Shown here in pieces: positions 1-8,560 of a stretch of DNA of 64,000 bases (position 1 is its first letter; the number at the start of each line of letters is the position of its first letter). This DNA is from G963708235 sp963708235 (lineage in GTDB: Bacteria > Actinomycetota > Acidimicrobiia > Spongiisociales > UBA5794): NCBI GenBank assembly GCA_963708235.1, contig OY970200.1, positions 2,666,001 through 2,730,000 of the forward strand, in the 5' to 3' direction. The translations under genes and the position numbers were made by a program. Below the pieces are notes generated by a model. It was not told the origin of the DNA and ran no database searches. It saw only the letters and a list, made by a program, of their open reading frames with translations.

Positions 1-783
1 ACTCGTACGGCTCGCGTGGTTCGGGAATCACGGTGACCGAGGTGGCGACCAGCGCCGCCCAGTCGGCGTCGGTGTCGGCATTCCAATCCAGGTTGGGGGC
101 GTTGGGTCGCCAGGTGCCCTCCACCGTCACCCAGGCGTCATCGGGAGGACGGGGGCCGTCGTAGCCGACCACCTGAACCGAGATCGGGACCCCGTCGGCG
201 GCGCAGCAGGCGACGAAGAACCGGGTGATCAGGAAGCCCTCCGCCGATTCCGATGAGCGGACGAACCCGACCAGCCGCAACGGCTTGTCGGCGAGACCCT
301 GCGCCTCGTCGAAGAACGCCCGGGAGCTGAAGTCGTAGAGACCGATCTCGTGCGCACCGTTCACCGGCGACAGCAGTGGGGGCGGCCAGCCACTCGCCGC
401 CGGGGCGGGCGGGGTCCATGAACCTCCCGCGAGGCGGCGAACGAGCCCAGCGAGCCCGGCGCCACCACAAAGGCGGCGGCGAGCGGGATGATCAACAGCC
501 AGGCGAGACGGGGTGGTCCGTGATCGTCGTGAGGTCCGATGCCGGCCGAGACCGCGGCGTCGTCGTCCTCGGGTGATCCCGCTGGCCGATCGGCCCCTGA
601 CCTCCCGGTCAGCACCAGCGCCACGGCAACCAGCGCCAGCACCAACCCGGCGATGATCAGGAACGGCCGCATCACCGGCTTGACGTAGTTGAGGAAGTCG
701 TCGGTGAGGCTGAGCCGTAGCAACAACAGGGCCACCAGGCCCATCAGCAGACTCTGATATCCCCGGCTCACAGCAGCCACCAC
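1..783 (-). CDS. TIGR03943 family membrane protein (YcgQ-like), frameshifted, 3' end off window
   Basis: The N-terminal part has two hydrophobic segments (about residues 8-25 and 38-60), a His-rich acidic linker and a third membrane segment ending in SLGSFAAS, the usual TIGR03943 layout. From about position 420 downward the match continues in another frame: NGAHEIGLYDFSSRAFFDEA, then TRFFVACCAADGVPI, the family's hallmark C-terminal domain. One base appears to be missing in the C-rich run between about 385 and 415. The last readable residues are EPREPYE at the window edge, so the stop lies outside. It overlaps the permease gene upstream; such pairs (YcgR/YcgQ in Bacillus) are known and are thought to handle a metal or small solute. 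Function is otherwise unknown. The frameshift may be a sequence error. Confidence 0.75.
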
Positions 784-1865
784 CCGACGAGCAGCGAGGC
801 GCTGATGGCGGAAGCCAACGCCAGCGGGGCAAACCTGAGAGTGAACGCCCGACCGAAGACTCCGGACTGGAGCGCCACCAGCTTGATGTCGACCATCGGG
901 CCCACCACCAGGAACACCAGACGCGACGTCAACGAGAACTGCGACAGACCGGCGGCGACGAAGGCATCCGCCTCCGAGCAGATGGCGAGCACGATGGCGA
1001 GCACGGCCATCGTCACCACGGCCATCACCCCGCTCCCGGCGAGGGTGTCGAGCACCGACCGGGGGACGATCACCTGCAGCGTCGCCGCCGTGGCGCTCCC
1101 GATGACGAGGAAGAGCCCGGCGTGGAGGAAGTCATGGGTGGCGGTGGCGATGAAGGTCTGCCACGGGGTGTGACCTCGGCTGACCCGGCGGCGGGCCCGA
1201 TCCACCCACTCCTCGCGGCCCATCTTCACCCAGACCCACCCGACGACGACGGCGGCGAGCAGCGAGGCGAGGAAGCGGGCCAGCGCCATCTCGGGCTGGC
1301 CGGGAAAGGCGACAAAGGTGGCGACGATCACGATCGGGTTGATGGCGGGGGCGGCGAGAAGGAAGGTGAGGGCGGCAGCGGCCGGGGCTCCCTGACCGAC
1401 CAGCCGCCCGGCGATGGGAACCGAGCTGCACTCGCAGCCGGGGAGAGCGACCCCGGCGATCCCGGCCACCGGGACCGCAGCGGCGGCGTTCTTGGGGAGC
1501 AGCTTGGTGAGGGCATCGGGGGGCACGAAGGCGGCAATGGCGCCGCTGATCACCACCCCGAGGACCAGGAAGGGGGCAGCCTGCACCCAGATCGCCATGA
1601 AGATGGTGAACCACATCTCCACGGCCGGGCCGCCGAAGATCGGGCTCAGCATCTCGCGGAAGACAATGGAGAGGATCAGCAGGACGAGCACCACCTCGGC
1701 GGTGGCGTCGCGGCGGGACCGTCCGGACCGGGTGCCGGGGTCGCCGGGCGGTCCGGCTGGGGGCGACGGCACGACCGGCGCCGGGCCGGTGAGGGCCGGG
1801 CCCGTCGGTGCCGGGCCCGTCGGTGCCGGGCCTGTGGATGTCGGTTCGGTGGGAAGCTGGGTCAC
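768..1865 (-). CDS. Permease of the YraQ/YcgR (DUF318, ArsP-related) family
   Basis: A 365-residue polytopic membrane protein. After a Pro/Thr/Gly-rich cytoplasmic N-terminus (about residues 1-50, containing tandem TGPAP units) come roughly eight hydrophobic segments. Two conserved family signatures are visible: the LPGCECSSVPIAGRL motif followed by a PAINPIV segment, and CSEADAFVAA in the second half. The two-fold repeat of half-domains fits the permease family. Its partner TIGR03943 gene overlaps its 3' end by about 16 bases, so the two are probably co-translated and work together. The substrate cannot be told from sequence; relatives are proposed to export arsenic species or move divalent metals. 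Confidence 0.85.
   Translation of the reverse strand: MTQLPTEPTSTGPAPTGPAPTGPALTGPAPVVPSPPAGPPGDPGTRSGRSRRDATAEVVLVLLILSIVFREMLSPIFGGPAVEMWFTIFMAIWVQAAPFLVLGVVISGAIAAFVPPDALTKLLPKNAAAAVPVAGIAGVALPGCECSSVPIAGRLVGQGAPAAAALTFLLAAPAINPIVIVATFVAFPGQPEMALARFLASLLAAVVVGWVWVKMGREEWVDRARRRVSRGHTPWQTFIATATHDFLHAGLFLVIGSATAATLQVIVPRSVLDTLAGSGVMAVVTMAVLAIVLAICSEADAFVAAGLSQFSLTSRLVFLVVGPMVDIKLVALQSGVFGRAFTLRFAPLALASAISASLLVGWWLL
1780..1839 (-). repeat. 15-bp tandem repeat in permease N-terminus
   Basis: Four consecutive 15-bp units, two of them identical (1795-1809 and 1810-1824) and the flanking two diverged. On the minus strand they encode repeats of Thr-Gly-Pro-Ala-Pro. The length is a multiple of three, so copy-number change would not shift the frame. 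Confidence 0.8.
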
Positions 1866-1913
1866 GGGGAGGTCACCAGGGTGGCTCGACGGCGGAGTGC
1901 CTGCAAAATGTGT

Positions 1914-1941
1914 GGTGGCCGGGCCTCATGGCCCGGCCACC
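1914..1941 (-). terminator. Perfect 12-bp hairpin, terminator-like
   Basis: GGTGGCCGGGCC, loop TCAT, then its exact complement. It lies downstream of the M14 peptidase gene (minus strand stop at 1998) and just upstream of the permease gene, so it probably ends peptidase transcription. No clear U tract follows. Confidence 0.6.
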
Positions 1942-1956
1942 GTCGAGGGTGTGATT

Positions 1957-1980
1957 GGGGGAGGTTACGGTCCCTCCCCC
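1957..1980 (-). terminator. Second hairpin after the M14 peptidase gene
   Basis: An 8-bp GGGGGAGG/CCTCCCCC stem with an 8-base loop, 18 bases past the peptidase stop codon and ahead of the stronger hairpin at 1914-1941. The two may act as a tandem terminator. Confidence 0.45.
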
Positions 1981-1997
1981 AATCCATCGGCTTCGGA

Positions 1998-4430
1998 CTA
2001 CCGGCGAACCCGGAAGTAGAAGGTATGGCTCGATCCGTCGTCGAGTGCCACCGTGAAGGTCCGGCAGGTGCCGGCCCAGGCGGTGGGCACCAGCCAGCGG
2101 TACAGGTACACATCCTGGGCGGCGCTGTACGACAGCGGGTTGCCGGTGGTGCGGATCTCGGGACCCGTCACCTCCAGCGTGGCGCAGTCGAGCGGAGCCG
2201 ACGTCGGTGTGGCACCCGAGAAGATCGCCAGACCCCGGTCCCCGCTGAGCGAGAACTCGATCGGGTTCTGCCGACCCGCAGCAAGGTTGCCCATGCCCGG
2301 GGGCACGGCGAGACCACTCAACGGGTACTGCACCTGCAGCGAGACGGCAACCGTGATCACCGGCGCACCGGAGTCGTTGCTCGACACACACAGAACCCCG
2401 GTGTGCAGGTCCGGTGCGGTGAGCCCGGTGGCGTCGAAGTTGACCGTGACGTCCGTGGTCGACGACGGAGCCGTCGTCCCTGCGGTCACCGCAGCGCTGA
2501 CCCAACCCAGGTCGGACGGCGAGGCGCAGTTCTCTGCGGCCTCGGTGATCGTCCAGTTGAGGGGCTGGTTCTCCTCGGTGGTCTCGTTGGCGATGGTCAG
2601 CGTCAACGAGGTCTGGGTGTTCTCGACCGCTGCCGCATCCAGAGAGTCCTGGGCGGTGGCAGCAGACGGGCACTCGGACAGACGGACACCGCTGGTCCAC
2701 TCTTCCGCCGCCTGGGCATCGAGCAGCAGCGGGATCAGACCACGCTGTTCCTGACGCATCCGCACCAGGAACCCGGCGGGACGATCCTCGACGGTCCAAC
2801 CATGGGCGTCGATCCGCTGGTTCAGCGTGGTCCGCTGCCCGGCGGGGCCGTCGGTGCGGGTCCCGTTGTACTGCGCATCGGAGAGCAGGTAGCCACAGGG
2901 CGGCTCTTCCAGGATCTGCTCGGCGGTCGGGATCTGCTGGTTCGGCGGGCTCTCACCCGGGTGCGGGGCCGGGAACGGCTCGATGGTCCGCGAACCACGG
3001 AACACGATCCGTCCGCTGTTCTGCACCTGGAAACCGATGGCGCTGTCAACGGCGGCGTGGATCGCCGTCTTGTTGGCCACGAAGTAGTCGAGGAACTGGT
3101 TGTAGGTGTACAGCGTCGAGTAGGTCTTGCGACGACGGTTGTTCTGCGTGTTGCCCTCATCGGGACGGGTCGCCCCGCCACCGCTGCGGGCTTCGAGCAG
3201 CGAACCCATCGTGTTCTTGAGCCCCATGGTGTTGCGGAGGATGGTCTCCTCGCTCATCCCCACCGTGGCGCCACCCTGACAGCCGTACGGGCAGAACCAC
3301 CAGCCGTCCTCGGACCCGTTGTCGTACATGTGACGGGTGATCATGTCCTGGGACTGATCGAAGATCGACTGCGCCACGTTGAGGTGACGGGGCGGCAGCA
3401 CCGGCAGGTCGCCTGCGGTGTTGTTGCCGTACTCGTGACCGTCGAACGCCGCCTGGGGGCGGTAGTCACGCAGCATGCGCACAAAGGCGAACGTCTCGGG
3501 CTGGGCGATCAGCGAGTAGTCACGGTTGAGGTCCTGACCGGTCGAGTTGCCCCGGCTGTTGGACGCACGACCGTCACCGTTGATCGACGGGACGATGAGC
3601 ACCGTGGTGTTCGACAGGATGTCGATGGTGCGGGCATCGGTGCCGAACGCCAGTTCGCGCGCCATGATCATGCACGACTCACGGCTCGACGGCTCGTTGC
3701 CGTGGACGTTGCAGTTGACCAGTGCCGCTGAACCGGCGGCGATCTCCGCAGCGGTGGCCGGCGGCGCCGGATAGCCGATGACGAACATGTTGATGGGCCG
3801 GTTGAGGGCGGTGCGACCGATTTCGACCACCCGGACACGATCACTGGCGGCGTCGAGCGCCTCGGTGTACGCATACTCGTTGACGTCGCTGGTGAACTGT
3901 GCCGCCAGGCTGGTCTCCCACTGGGTGCGCAGGTTCTCGCCCGGCGTCTCCGGGTTCCCCCACTGGGGCAGCGTGGTCCCGAACACCGGCTCGGAGTACG
4001 GCTGCGCCGTGGTGCCGAATCGTGCCCGCACCCGCCACTGGAAGCGGCCACCGGGGGCGTACCCGGCGTCGGCGAATGTCGGGACATCCTGGGTCACCTG
4101 GCGGTTGGGCCGCCAGAGACCGACGATGACCTCGGTGCCTGTCGGTTCGTTCTCGGCGTTCACCGGCGTTCTGGCGATCTGATAATCGGTGGCGGTCGGC
4201 ACCGGAACCCACTTCACGGTCGTGAAACCATGCGCCTGGGTGATGGTGACACCCGTGACCTGGTTGGGTTCCTGCGCCTGGCCGGCAACCGGCATCAGGG
4301 TGATCACCAGCGCCGCTACCGCAGCGAGGATCACCGAGAGACGGGCTCTGCCGCTCTCGGGTATCCCCATGCGGGGCGTGCTGCCGGTGGCCGGGCGCGC
4401 CGGAAGCGCGCGTCGGATCCTCTCGAACAT
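1998..4430 (-). CDS. Secreted M14 family zinc carboxypeptidase with C-terminal PxKF-like domain
   Basis: An 810-residue extracytoplasmic peptidase. An Arg-rich start is followed by a hydrophobic signal segment ending near AGQAQ. A fibronectin-like stretch precedes the M14 domain, whose zinc ligands are visible: HGNE (His243, Glu246) and His332 in DGHEYGN; Glu413 in LLEARSGG is the likely catalytic base. A beta-sandwich follows, then a C-terminal PxKF-like domain with conserved Asp-Cys, WAGTC and a DDG..H.F.F ending. The start at 4430 was chosen because a GGAGAG-type ribosome site precedes it; an upstream in-frame ATG at 4484 would put about 18 extra residues before the signal peptide. The gene stands alone, flanked by its own hairpins. 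Substrate specificity is not evident. Confidence 0.88.
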   Translation of the reverse strand: MFERIRRALPARPATGSTPRMGIPESGRARLSVILAAVAALVITLMPVAGQAQEPNQVTGVTITQAHGFTTVKWVPVPTATDYQIARTPVNAENEPTGTEVIVGLWRPNRQVTQDVPTFADAGYAPGGRFQWRVRARFGTTAQPYSEPVFGTTLPQWGNPETPGENLRTQWETSLAAQFTSDVNEYAYTEALDAASDRVRVVEIGRTALNRPINMFVIGYPAPPATAAEIAAGSAALVNCNVHGNEPSSRESCMIMARELAFGTDARTIDILSNTTVLIVPSINGDGRASNSRGNSTGQDLNRDYSLIAQPETFAFVRMLRDYRPQAAFDGHEYGNNTAGDLPVLPPRHLNVAQSIFDQSQDMITRHMYDNGSEDGWWFCPYGCQGGATVGMSEETILRNTMGLKNTMGSLLEARSGGGATRPDEGNTQNNRRRKTYSTLYTYNQFLDYFVANKTAIHAAVDSAIGFQVQNSGRIVFRGSRTIEPFPAPHPGESPPNQQIPTAEQILEEPPCGYLLSDAQYNGTRTDGPAGQRTTLNQRIDAHGWTVEDRPAGFLVRMRQEQRGLIPLLLDAQAAEEWTSGVRLSECPSAATAQDSLDAAAVENTQTSLTLTIANETTEENQPLNWTITEAAENCASPSDLGWVSAAVTAGTTAPSSTTDVTVNFDATGLTAPDLHTGVLCVSSNDSGAPVITVAVSLQVQYPLSGLAVPPGMGNLAAGRQNPIEFSLSGDRGLAIFSGATPTSAPLDCATLEVTGPEIRTTGNPLSYSAAQDVYLYRWLVPTAWAGTCRTFTVALDDGSSHTFYFRVRR

Positions 4431-4449
4431 ACTCTCTCCCTCTCCTTCG

Positions 4450-4469
4450 CCCGGGGTCGTGACCCCGGG
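4450..4469 (-). promoter_or_regulatory. GC-rich hairpin in the 5' leader of the M14 peptidase
   Basis: CCCGGGGTC and its exact complement are separated by two bases, giving an 8-9 bp stem. It ends only a few bases upstream of the purine-rich ribosome binding site of the gene starting at 4430. It could modulate initiation or mRNA stability; no known riboswitch class is recognised. Confidence 0.4.
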
Positions 4470-4484
4470 TTCGTCAATCAACAT

Positions 4485-4807
4485 CGGCTGCAGAGAAGCG
4501 GAGACGCCCGTTGATCATCGATCCGAGCAGCGGTGGATCTGTCTGCTCTCGAGAGTGCGGGTGACGGCGAGGCGCCGGGCACATCCGCCCTCCGACAGAA
4601 TCCAGATGTCCGGGCGATACCGGCCCGATTGCACGTGGCAACCGGTACGTTCGGCTTGCGCCTCCAGGGCGCCCGCTCACGATGAGTCCGTACGTCAACC
4701 TCCACGTGGGCGAACCGTAGCCATCGCCGCTCGTCGGCGTCAACCATTTTGCGCCGGTCCCGTCGGGTCGGCGGCGAGCCCACCGACCGGCAGTAGTGTC
4801 CGCCGGC
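4485..4807. other. Intergenic region between divergent genes
   Basis: About 320 bases that must hold the promoters of the M14 gene (minus) and the small gene at 4808 (plus). A TTGACG hexamer occurs on the minus strand near 4695-4700, but no convincing -10 partner was found. No RNA gene or ORF with family signatures is seen. Confidence 0.4.
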
Positions 4808-5176
4808 ATGGAACGCCCCACCCGTCAGGAACAGGCCCAGTCGATCCTCGACCGCAAGGCGTGGCAACTCGCCTCACAGGTGCTGGGTCGCCGCGCCACC
4901 AATGCGGCCGACTTCACCGAGGCGTTCAACCTGGAGCGGATCGATCTCATCGCCGCCATCCCTGACGTGGACGCCTTGTTGGCGCTGGGCCGCAATGTCG
5001 TCGGACCACGGGACGGTCTCTATGTCATCGAGGAGGACGACGGTCTCCGGGTGTACATCCAGGAACGCAGCGAGGCCCAGACCGAGTACCGCGGACTCGA
5101 CTTCGATCGCGCCCACGATCTGGTCATCGACATGGTGTTCCAACTCGGCGGTATCCCGTACCGCCCACCCGGGTGA
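4808..5176 (+). CDS. Conserved small hypothetical protein
   Basis: A 122-residue soluble acidic protein beginning MERPTRQEQAQSILD, predicted mixed alpha/beta from the pattern, with no signal peptide or membrane segment. An in-frame GTG four codons upstream (4796) is an alternative start; neither is preceded by a clear ribosome site. Codon usage (G/C third positions) matches neighbouring real genes. I do not recognise the family. It stands alone between the divergent M14 gene and a small lipoprotein gene. Confidence 0.65.
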   Translation: MERPTRQEQAQSILDRKAWQLASQVLGRRATNAADFTEAFNLERIDLIAAIPDVDALLALGRNVVGPRDGLYVIEEDDGLRVYIQERSEAQTEYRGLDFDRAHDLVIDMVFQLGGIPYRPPG

Positions 5177-5285
5177 CGAAACCATCGGAGCAGGATGTGG
5201 TTTGAGGTAGTTGACGCCGGGTAGGTTCCGCGCTCAACGAGCGGGATCTCCCGCCACCACAGAACACAAGGAGGCAGACCCCCTG

Positions 5286-5462
5286 ATGCCTGCAACCCGC
5301 AACAAGATCGCCACTCTCGCCCTTGCCGGCGTCCTCGTCTTCGGAGTGAGTGCGTGCAACGACGACGACACCCCCGACGACGGCACCGACATCACCGACG
5401 CTCCGGTCACCACCGTCTTCATCGACGAGACCGTCACCACCATCGCCCCTGCCGGGGGCTGA
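5286..5462 (+). CDS. Small lipoprotein
   Basis: A 58-residue precursor: short basic start (MPATRNK), hydrophobic segment, and a lipobox-like VSAC with Cys near residue 23. The mature part is only about 35 residues and rich in Asp and Thr. The start is chosen from AAGGAGG at 5269-5275, spaced about 11 bases. A strong hairpin follows at 5517-5564, so this is likely a monocistronic unit. Function is unknown. Confidence 0.7.
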   Translation: MPATRNKIATLALAGVLVFGVSACNDDDTPDDGTDITDAPVTTVFIDETVTTIAPAGG

Positions 5463-5516
5463 TCGGATCGAACATCGACCCTCGGTAGCGGTGCGCTCCG
5501 GCATCGCTGCCGAGAC

Positions 5517-5564
5517 AATAGGGGAAGGGCGAGGGCGTTTGGGCGCTCTCGCCCTTCCCTTATT
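5517..5564. terminator. Strong bidirectional terminator
   Basis: A long stem beginning AATAGGGGAAGGGCGAG and closing with CTCGCCCTTCCCTTATT, loop around TTTG, with A/T-rich outer ends on both sides. It sits between the convergent lipoprotein gene (plus) and glycerophosphodiesterase gene (minus) and can serve both. Confidence 0.85.
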
Positions 5565-5618
5565 GGCACCCTTTCGACAACCCAACGAACGACCTACCTA
5601 TGTGACCGGCGGCTCGGG

Positions 5619-6443
5619 TCAGGGCCGTGATCTGGCGGCAAGGACCTCATCGAGGACGTCGGGCCGATCGGTGACGATTCCATCGACCCCGAGATCGAGC
5701 AGGTTCGCCATGTCGGCCGCCCGGTTGACCGTCCAGGCGTGGACCTGGGCGCCGGCGGCGTGGGCCGCCGCGACGAAACGTCGGTCGAGACGGAGATCGG
5801 TACGGTCGAACGGCACCTGGTAGGCCGCAAACCCGGCTTGGGGAATGGTCCGGCCCATCCGCGAGGCCGCCCACAGCCGGACCGCCGCTCGTGGACCCGC
5901 CGAAATGGCCACCTCGTTTCGGGTGATCCGTCGGAACCGGGCCAGCCGGCGATCCGAAAACGACCCGACCAGCACCGAGTCCTGCCTGTGGGCGGTGACC
6001 AACACCTCCGCCACCGGCCACTCCAGTCCGGCTTGCTTGAGGTCCAGGTTGAAGCACAATGCGGGAAAGGCCGCAAGCACCTCGTCGAGCCGGGGGATCC
6101 CGATACCCCTTCCCCGCAGCGGGAATCCCTGATCGGGGGCAAATCGCCAGCCCGCATCGAGGTGTCGCAGGTCGTCCCAGGCCCATTGGTCGACCCGCCC
6201 GCGGCCGTTGGTGAGACGTTCCAACGCGGCGTCGTGGAAGACCACGACCACTCCGTCGCGGGTGATCCGCAGATCGGTCTCGACATAGCGGTAACCCATG
6301 GCGGCGACGCCCTGGAACGCCTCGAGCGTGTTCTCCGGCCACAACACCCACGATCCGCGATGGGCGAGCCGGATGGGGTGTTCGTGTGCCAGATAGGGAT
6401 ACCGGATCGAGGACCGATCACCGCCCGCGCCGGAAGAGGTCAT
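5619..6443 (-). CDS. Glycerophosphodiester phosphodiesterase family protein
   Basis: A 274-residue TIM-barrel phosphodiesterase that would hydrolyse glycerophosphodiesters to glycerol 3-phosphate and an alcohol. Visible GDPD signatures are AHRG near the start, PENTLEAF, ETDLRITRDGVVVVFHD (metal-binding Glu and Asp and the catalytic His), NLDLKQ in the middle, and the late HAWTVN and GVDGIVTDRPD motifs. No signal peptide is evident, so it is probably cytoplasmic. The ATG at 6443 is the plausible start; an in-frame TTG at 6479 behind an AGGGG sequence is possible and would add 12 residues. It stands alone and converges on the terminator at 5517-5564. Confidence 0.9.
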   Translation of the reverse strand: MTSSGAGGDRSSIRYPYLAHEHPIRLAHRGSWVLWPENTLEAFQGVAAMGYRYVETDLRITRDGVVVVFHDAALERLTNGRGRVDQWAWDDLRHLDAGWRFAPDQGFPLRGRGIGIPRLDEVLAAFPALCFNLDLKQAGLEWPVAEVLVTAHRQDSVLVGSFSDRRLARFRRITRNEVAISAGPRAAVRLWAASRMGRTIPQAGFAAYQVPFDRTDLRLDRRFVAAAHAAGAQVHAWTVNRAADMANLLDLGVDGIVTDRPDVLDEVLAARSRP

Positions 6444-6561
6444 GCAGGACAACCCATGAGCAACGAGGTCATGCGGCAAAGCTAGTGCCCCTGGCTGCCG
6501 AAGGCGGCCGGGACACCCTGGTCGGGGGTCACACCGGTCGAGTCACATCGGGTTGAGCAGC

Positions 6562-6939
6562 TCAGCTCCCGTCGAGCTGGTCGCGAACCTCGTCGGCGGC
6601 GTCGGAGGCGGCATCTTTGGCGTCATCGACCGCATCGGCGGCGGCATCCTTGGCGTCTTCGGCCTTGTCGGCGGCCGCATCTTTGACATCCTCGGCCTTG
6701 TCGGCGGCCTTGTCGACGGCGTCGTCACCGTCGAAGCGATCTTTGACGTCCTCGGTGACATCTTTGGTCTTGTCCCACGCCGCCCCGGCAACCTCGCCGG
6801 TCTTGTCGGCGACCTTGGAGGCGACCTCTTTGGTCTTGCCCCAGGCCTCCTCTGCCTTGGGTGCCGCCTTCTCCGCCATGTCGGACGCAGTCTCTTTGGC
6901 CGAGCCGAGCAGCTTCTTCACCGTATCCATGAAACCCAT
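6562..6939 (-). CDS. LEA-like / helical repeat protein, Ala-Asp-Lys rich
   Basis: A 125-residue protein starting MGFMDTVKKLLGSAKE and made almost entirely of Ala, Asp, Lys, Glu and Val in an approximate 11-residue pattern (units like AADKAEDVKDA and AADKAEDAKDA). It should form long amphipathic helices, as in late-embryogenesis-abundant or CsbD-like stress proteins; small mycobacterial helical proteins that begin MGFMDK are also similar at the start. There are no Cys residues and no membrane segment. A GGAG sequence precedes the ATG. It is probably a cytoplasmic stress or desiccation protein; this rests on composition only. The low complexity creates long spurious frames on the other strand. 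Confidence 0.75.
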   Translation of the reverse strand: MGFMDTVKKLLGSAKETASDMAEKAAPKAEEAWGKTKEVASKVADKTGEVAGAAWDKTKDVTEDVKDRFDGDDAVDKAADKAEDVKDAAADKAEDAKDAAADAVDDAKDAASDAADEVRDQLDGS

Positions 6940-7015
6940 GTGCCAGCTCCTTCATCTTCGGGGGTATATGCGAGTGTACGTGTACCCATCCTGCTCGTCT
7001 TGCAACCAAACGGGC

Positions 7016-8560
7016 TCAGGGTTGATAGGGGGCGAGCACAGGGTCGAGGAGACCTTCCTCGAGCGCCGTCGCCAGCGCCTCGACATCGCCACCCACCGGG
7101 CGGTCCTCCCCTAATGGAGCCACCACCTGGCGCACCACCTCGACGATGGCGGCGACGCCCGGTCCGGGTCGCAACGGTCCCCGCCGCTCGACTCCCTCGG
7201 CGGCGCACATCACCTCGATGGCCAGCACCCGGGTGGCGTTGGCGAGGACATCGCCGAGTTTTCGGCCGGCGCCCCATCCCATCGATACATGGTCCTCCTG
7301 CAGACCCGAGGTCGGCACCGAATCGACCGAGGCAGGGTGGGCCAGGACCCGGTTCTCGGCGACCAACGCCGCCGCCGTGTACTGGGTGATCATGTACCCG
7401 GACGACAGACCGGGTTTGGCGGCGAGGAACGGCGGCAGCCCGCTGGAACGGTCCGGATCGAGGATGCGGTCGGTGCGGCGTTCCGAGATCGATGCCAGCT
7501 CCGAGACACCGATCGCCATGAAGTCGAGCGCAAAGGCGAGCGGTTGGCCGTGGAAGTTTCCGCCCGAGATCACCGCTCCGTCCTCGGGAAAGACGATCGG
7601 GTTGTCGACCACCGCTCCGAGCTCGCGCTCGAAGACGGTGGCGGCGTTGTCCAGCACATCGCGCACGGCGCCATGGACCTGGGGCGCACAGCGCAGGCTG
7701 TAGGCGTCCTGGACCGCATGGTCGAAGTCGTCGGCATGACTCGAGTTGATCTCGGAGCCTTCGACCAGCCGACGGATCAGCTCGGCCGATCGGACCTGAC
7801 CGGGATGCGGACGCAGTGCGTGGACCCGTGGGTCGAAGGGCCGGATCGAGCCGAGCAGTGCCTCCACCGACAGGGCACAGGCGGCGTCGGCGACGGCGGC
7901 GAGCCGCTCGGCCCGGTCGAGGCCGAGCACCCCCATCGCCAGCATCCCCTCGGTCCCGTTGAGCAGGCTGAGACCCTCCTTGGCCTGGAGTCGAAGAGGT
8001 TCGAGACCGTGGCGGGCGAGCGCTTCGGCGGCGGGGACCTGGCGGTCACCGTCCCACACCAGGCCTTCTCCCAACAACGGAAGCGCCAGGTGGGCGAAGG
8101 GCGCCAGGTCGCCGCTGGCCCCGACCGAACCCTGCGAGGGCACCACCGGGAGCACGTCCAGCTCGAGAAGTCGCAGGATCCGGGCTACCACCAGCGACCG
8201 GATCCCCGAATGACCCTGGGACAGGGTGCGGGCCCGCAGCAGCATCATGGCGCGCACCAACGGTTTGGGGAGCGGCGGGCCGACCCCGGCGTTGTGGCTG
8301 CGGACCAGCGAGAGTTGCAGTTCTTCGGCCTCGGCGACGTCGATCCGGGTGGATGCCAGCGCACCAAACCCGGTGGTGATCCCGTAGACCGTCTGGTCAC
8401 CGGCAACCACGTCGTCGACCACCTGACGGGCCGGCGCCATCCGCTCGTCGATGTCAGCGGCGAGCTCGGCGCTCGCACCCCGTCGGGCGACGGCGACCAC
8501 ATCGCTGCGACGCAACGGGCTTCCGTCGATGATCACCACGGGTGGGACGGTGTCGATCAC
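7016..8560 (-). CDS. hutH: Histidine ammonia-lyase
   Basis: A 514-residue enzyme that removes ammonia from L-histidine to give urocanate, the first step of histidine use. The MIO cofactor triad Ala-Ser-Gly is at about 148-150 in GSVGASGDLAPF; the Tyr in VYGITTGFG (about 59) is the conserved active-site Tyr. A Ser-His pair at about 88-89 (RSHNAGVG) matches the selectivity pair of histidine rather than tyrosine lyases. The start is GTG at 8560, overlapping the pepN stop by four bases (GTGA) with GGGAG upstream, so it is translationally coupled to pepN. No other hut genes are next to it, which leaves the pathway incomplete here. Confidence 0.93.
   Translation of the reverse strand: MIDTVPPVVIIDGSPLRRSDVVAVARRGASAELAADIDERMAPARQVVDDVVAGDQTVYGITTGFGALASTRIDVAEAEELQLSLVRSHNAGVGPPLPKPLVRAMMLLRARTLSQGHSGIRSLVVARILRLLELDVLPVVPSQGSVGASGDLAPFAHLALPLLGEGLVWDGDRQVPAAEALARHGLEPLRLQAKEGLSLLNGTEGMLAMGVLGLDRAERLAAVADAACALSVEALLGSIRPFDPRVHALRPHPGQVRSAELIRRLVEGSEINSSHADDFDHAVQDAYSLRCAPQVHGAVRDVLDNAATVFERELGAVVDNPIVFPEDGAVISGGNFHGQPLAFALDFMAIGVSELASISERRTDRILDPDRSSGLPPFLAAKPGLSSGYMITQYTAAALVAENRVLAHPASVDSVPTSGLQEDHVSMGWGAGRKLGDVLANATRVLAIEVMCAAEGVERRGPLRPGPGVAAIVEVVRQVVAPLGEDRPVGGDVEALATALEEGLLDPVLAPYQP

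Noticed and set aside
1122..3731. Long plus-strand open frame (869 codons) opposite the permease and M14 genes
   Set aside because: Arg/Gly/Asp-rich translation with no family motifs; arises from G/C third positions of the real minus-strand genes.
6553..7389. Plus-strand Gly/Leu/Ile repeat frame opposite the LEA-like gene
   Set aside because: Reverse reading of the low-complexity Ala/Asp/Lys codons; no start context.
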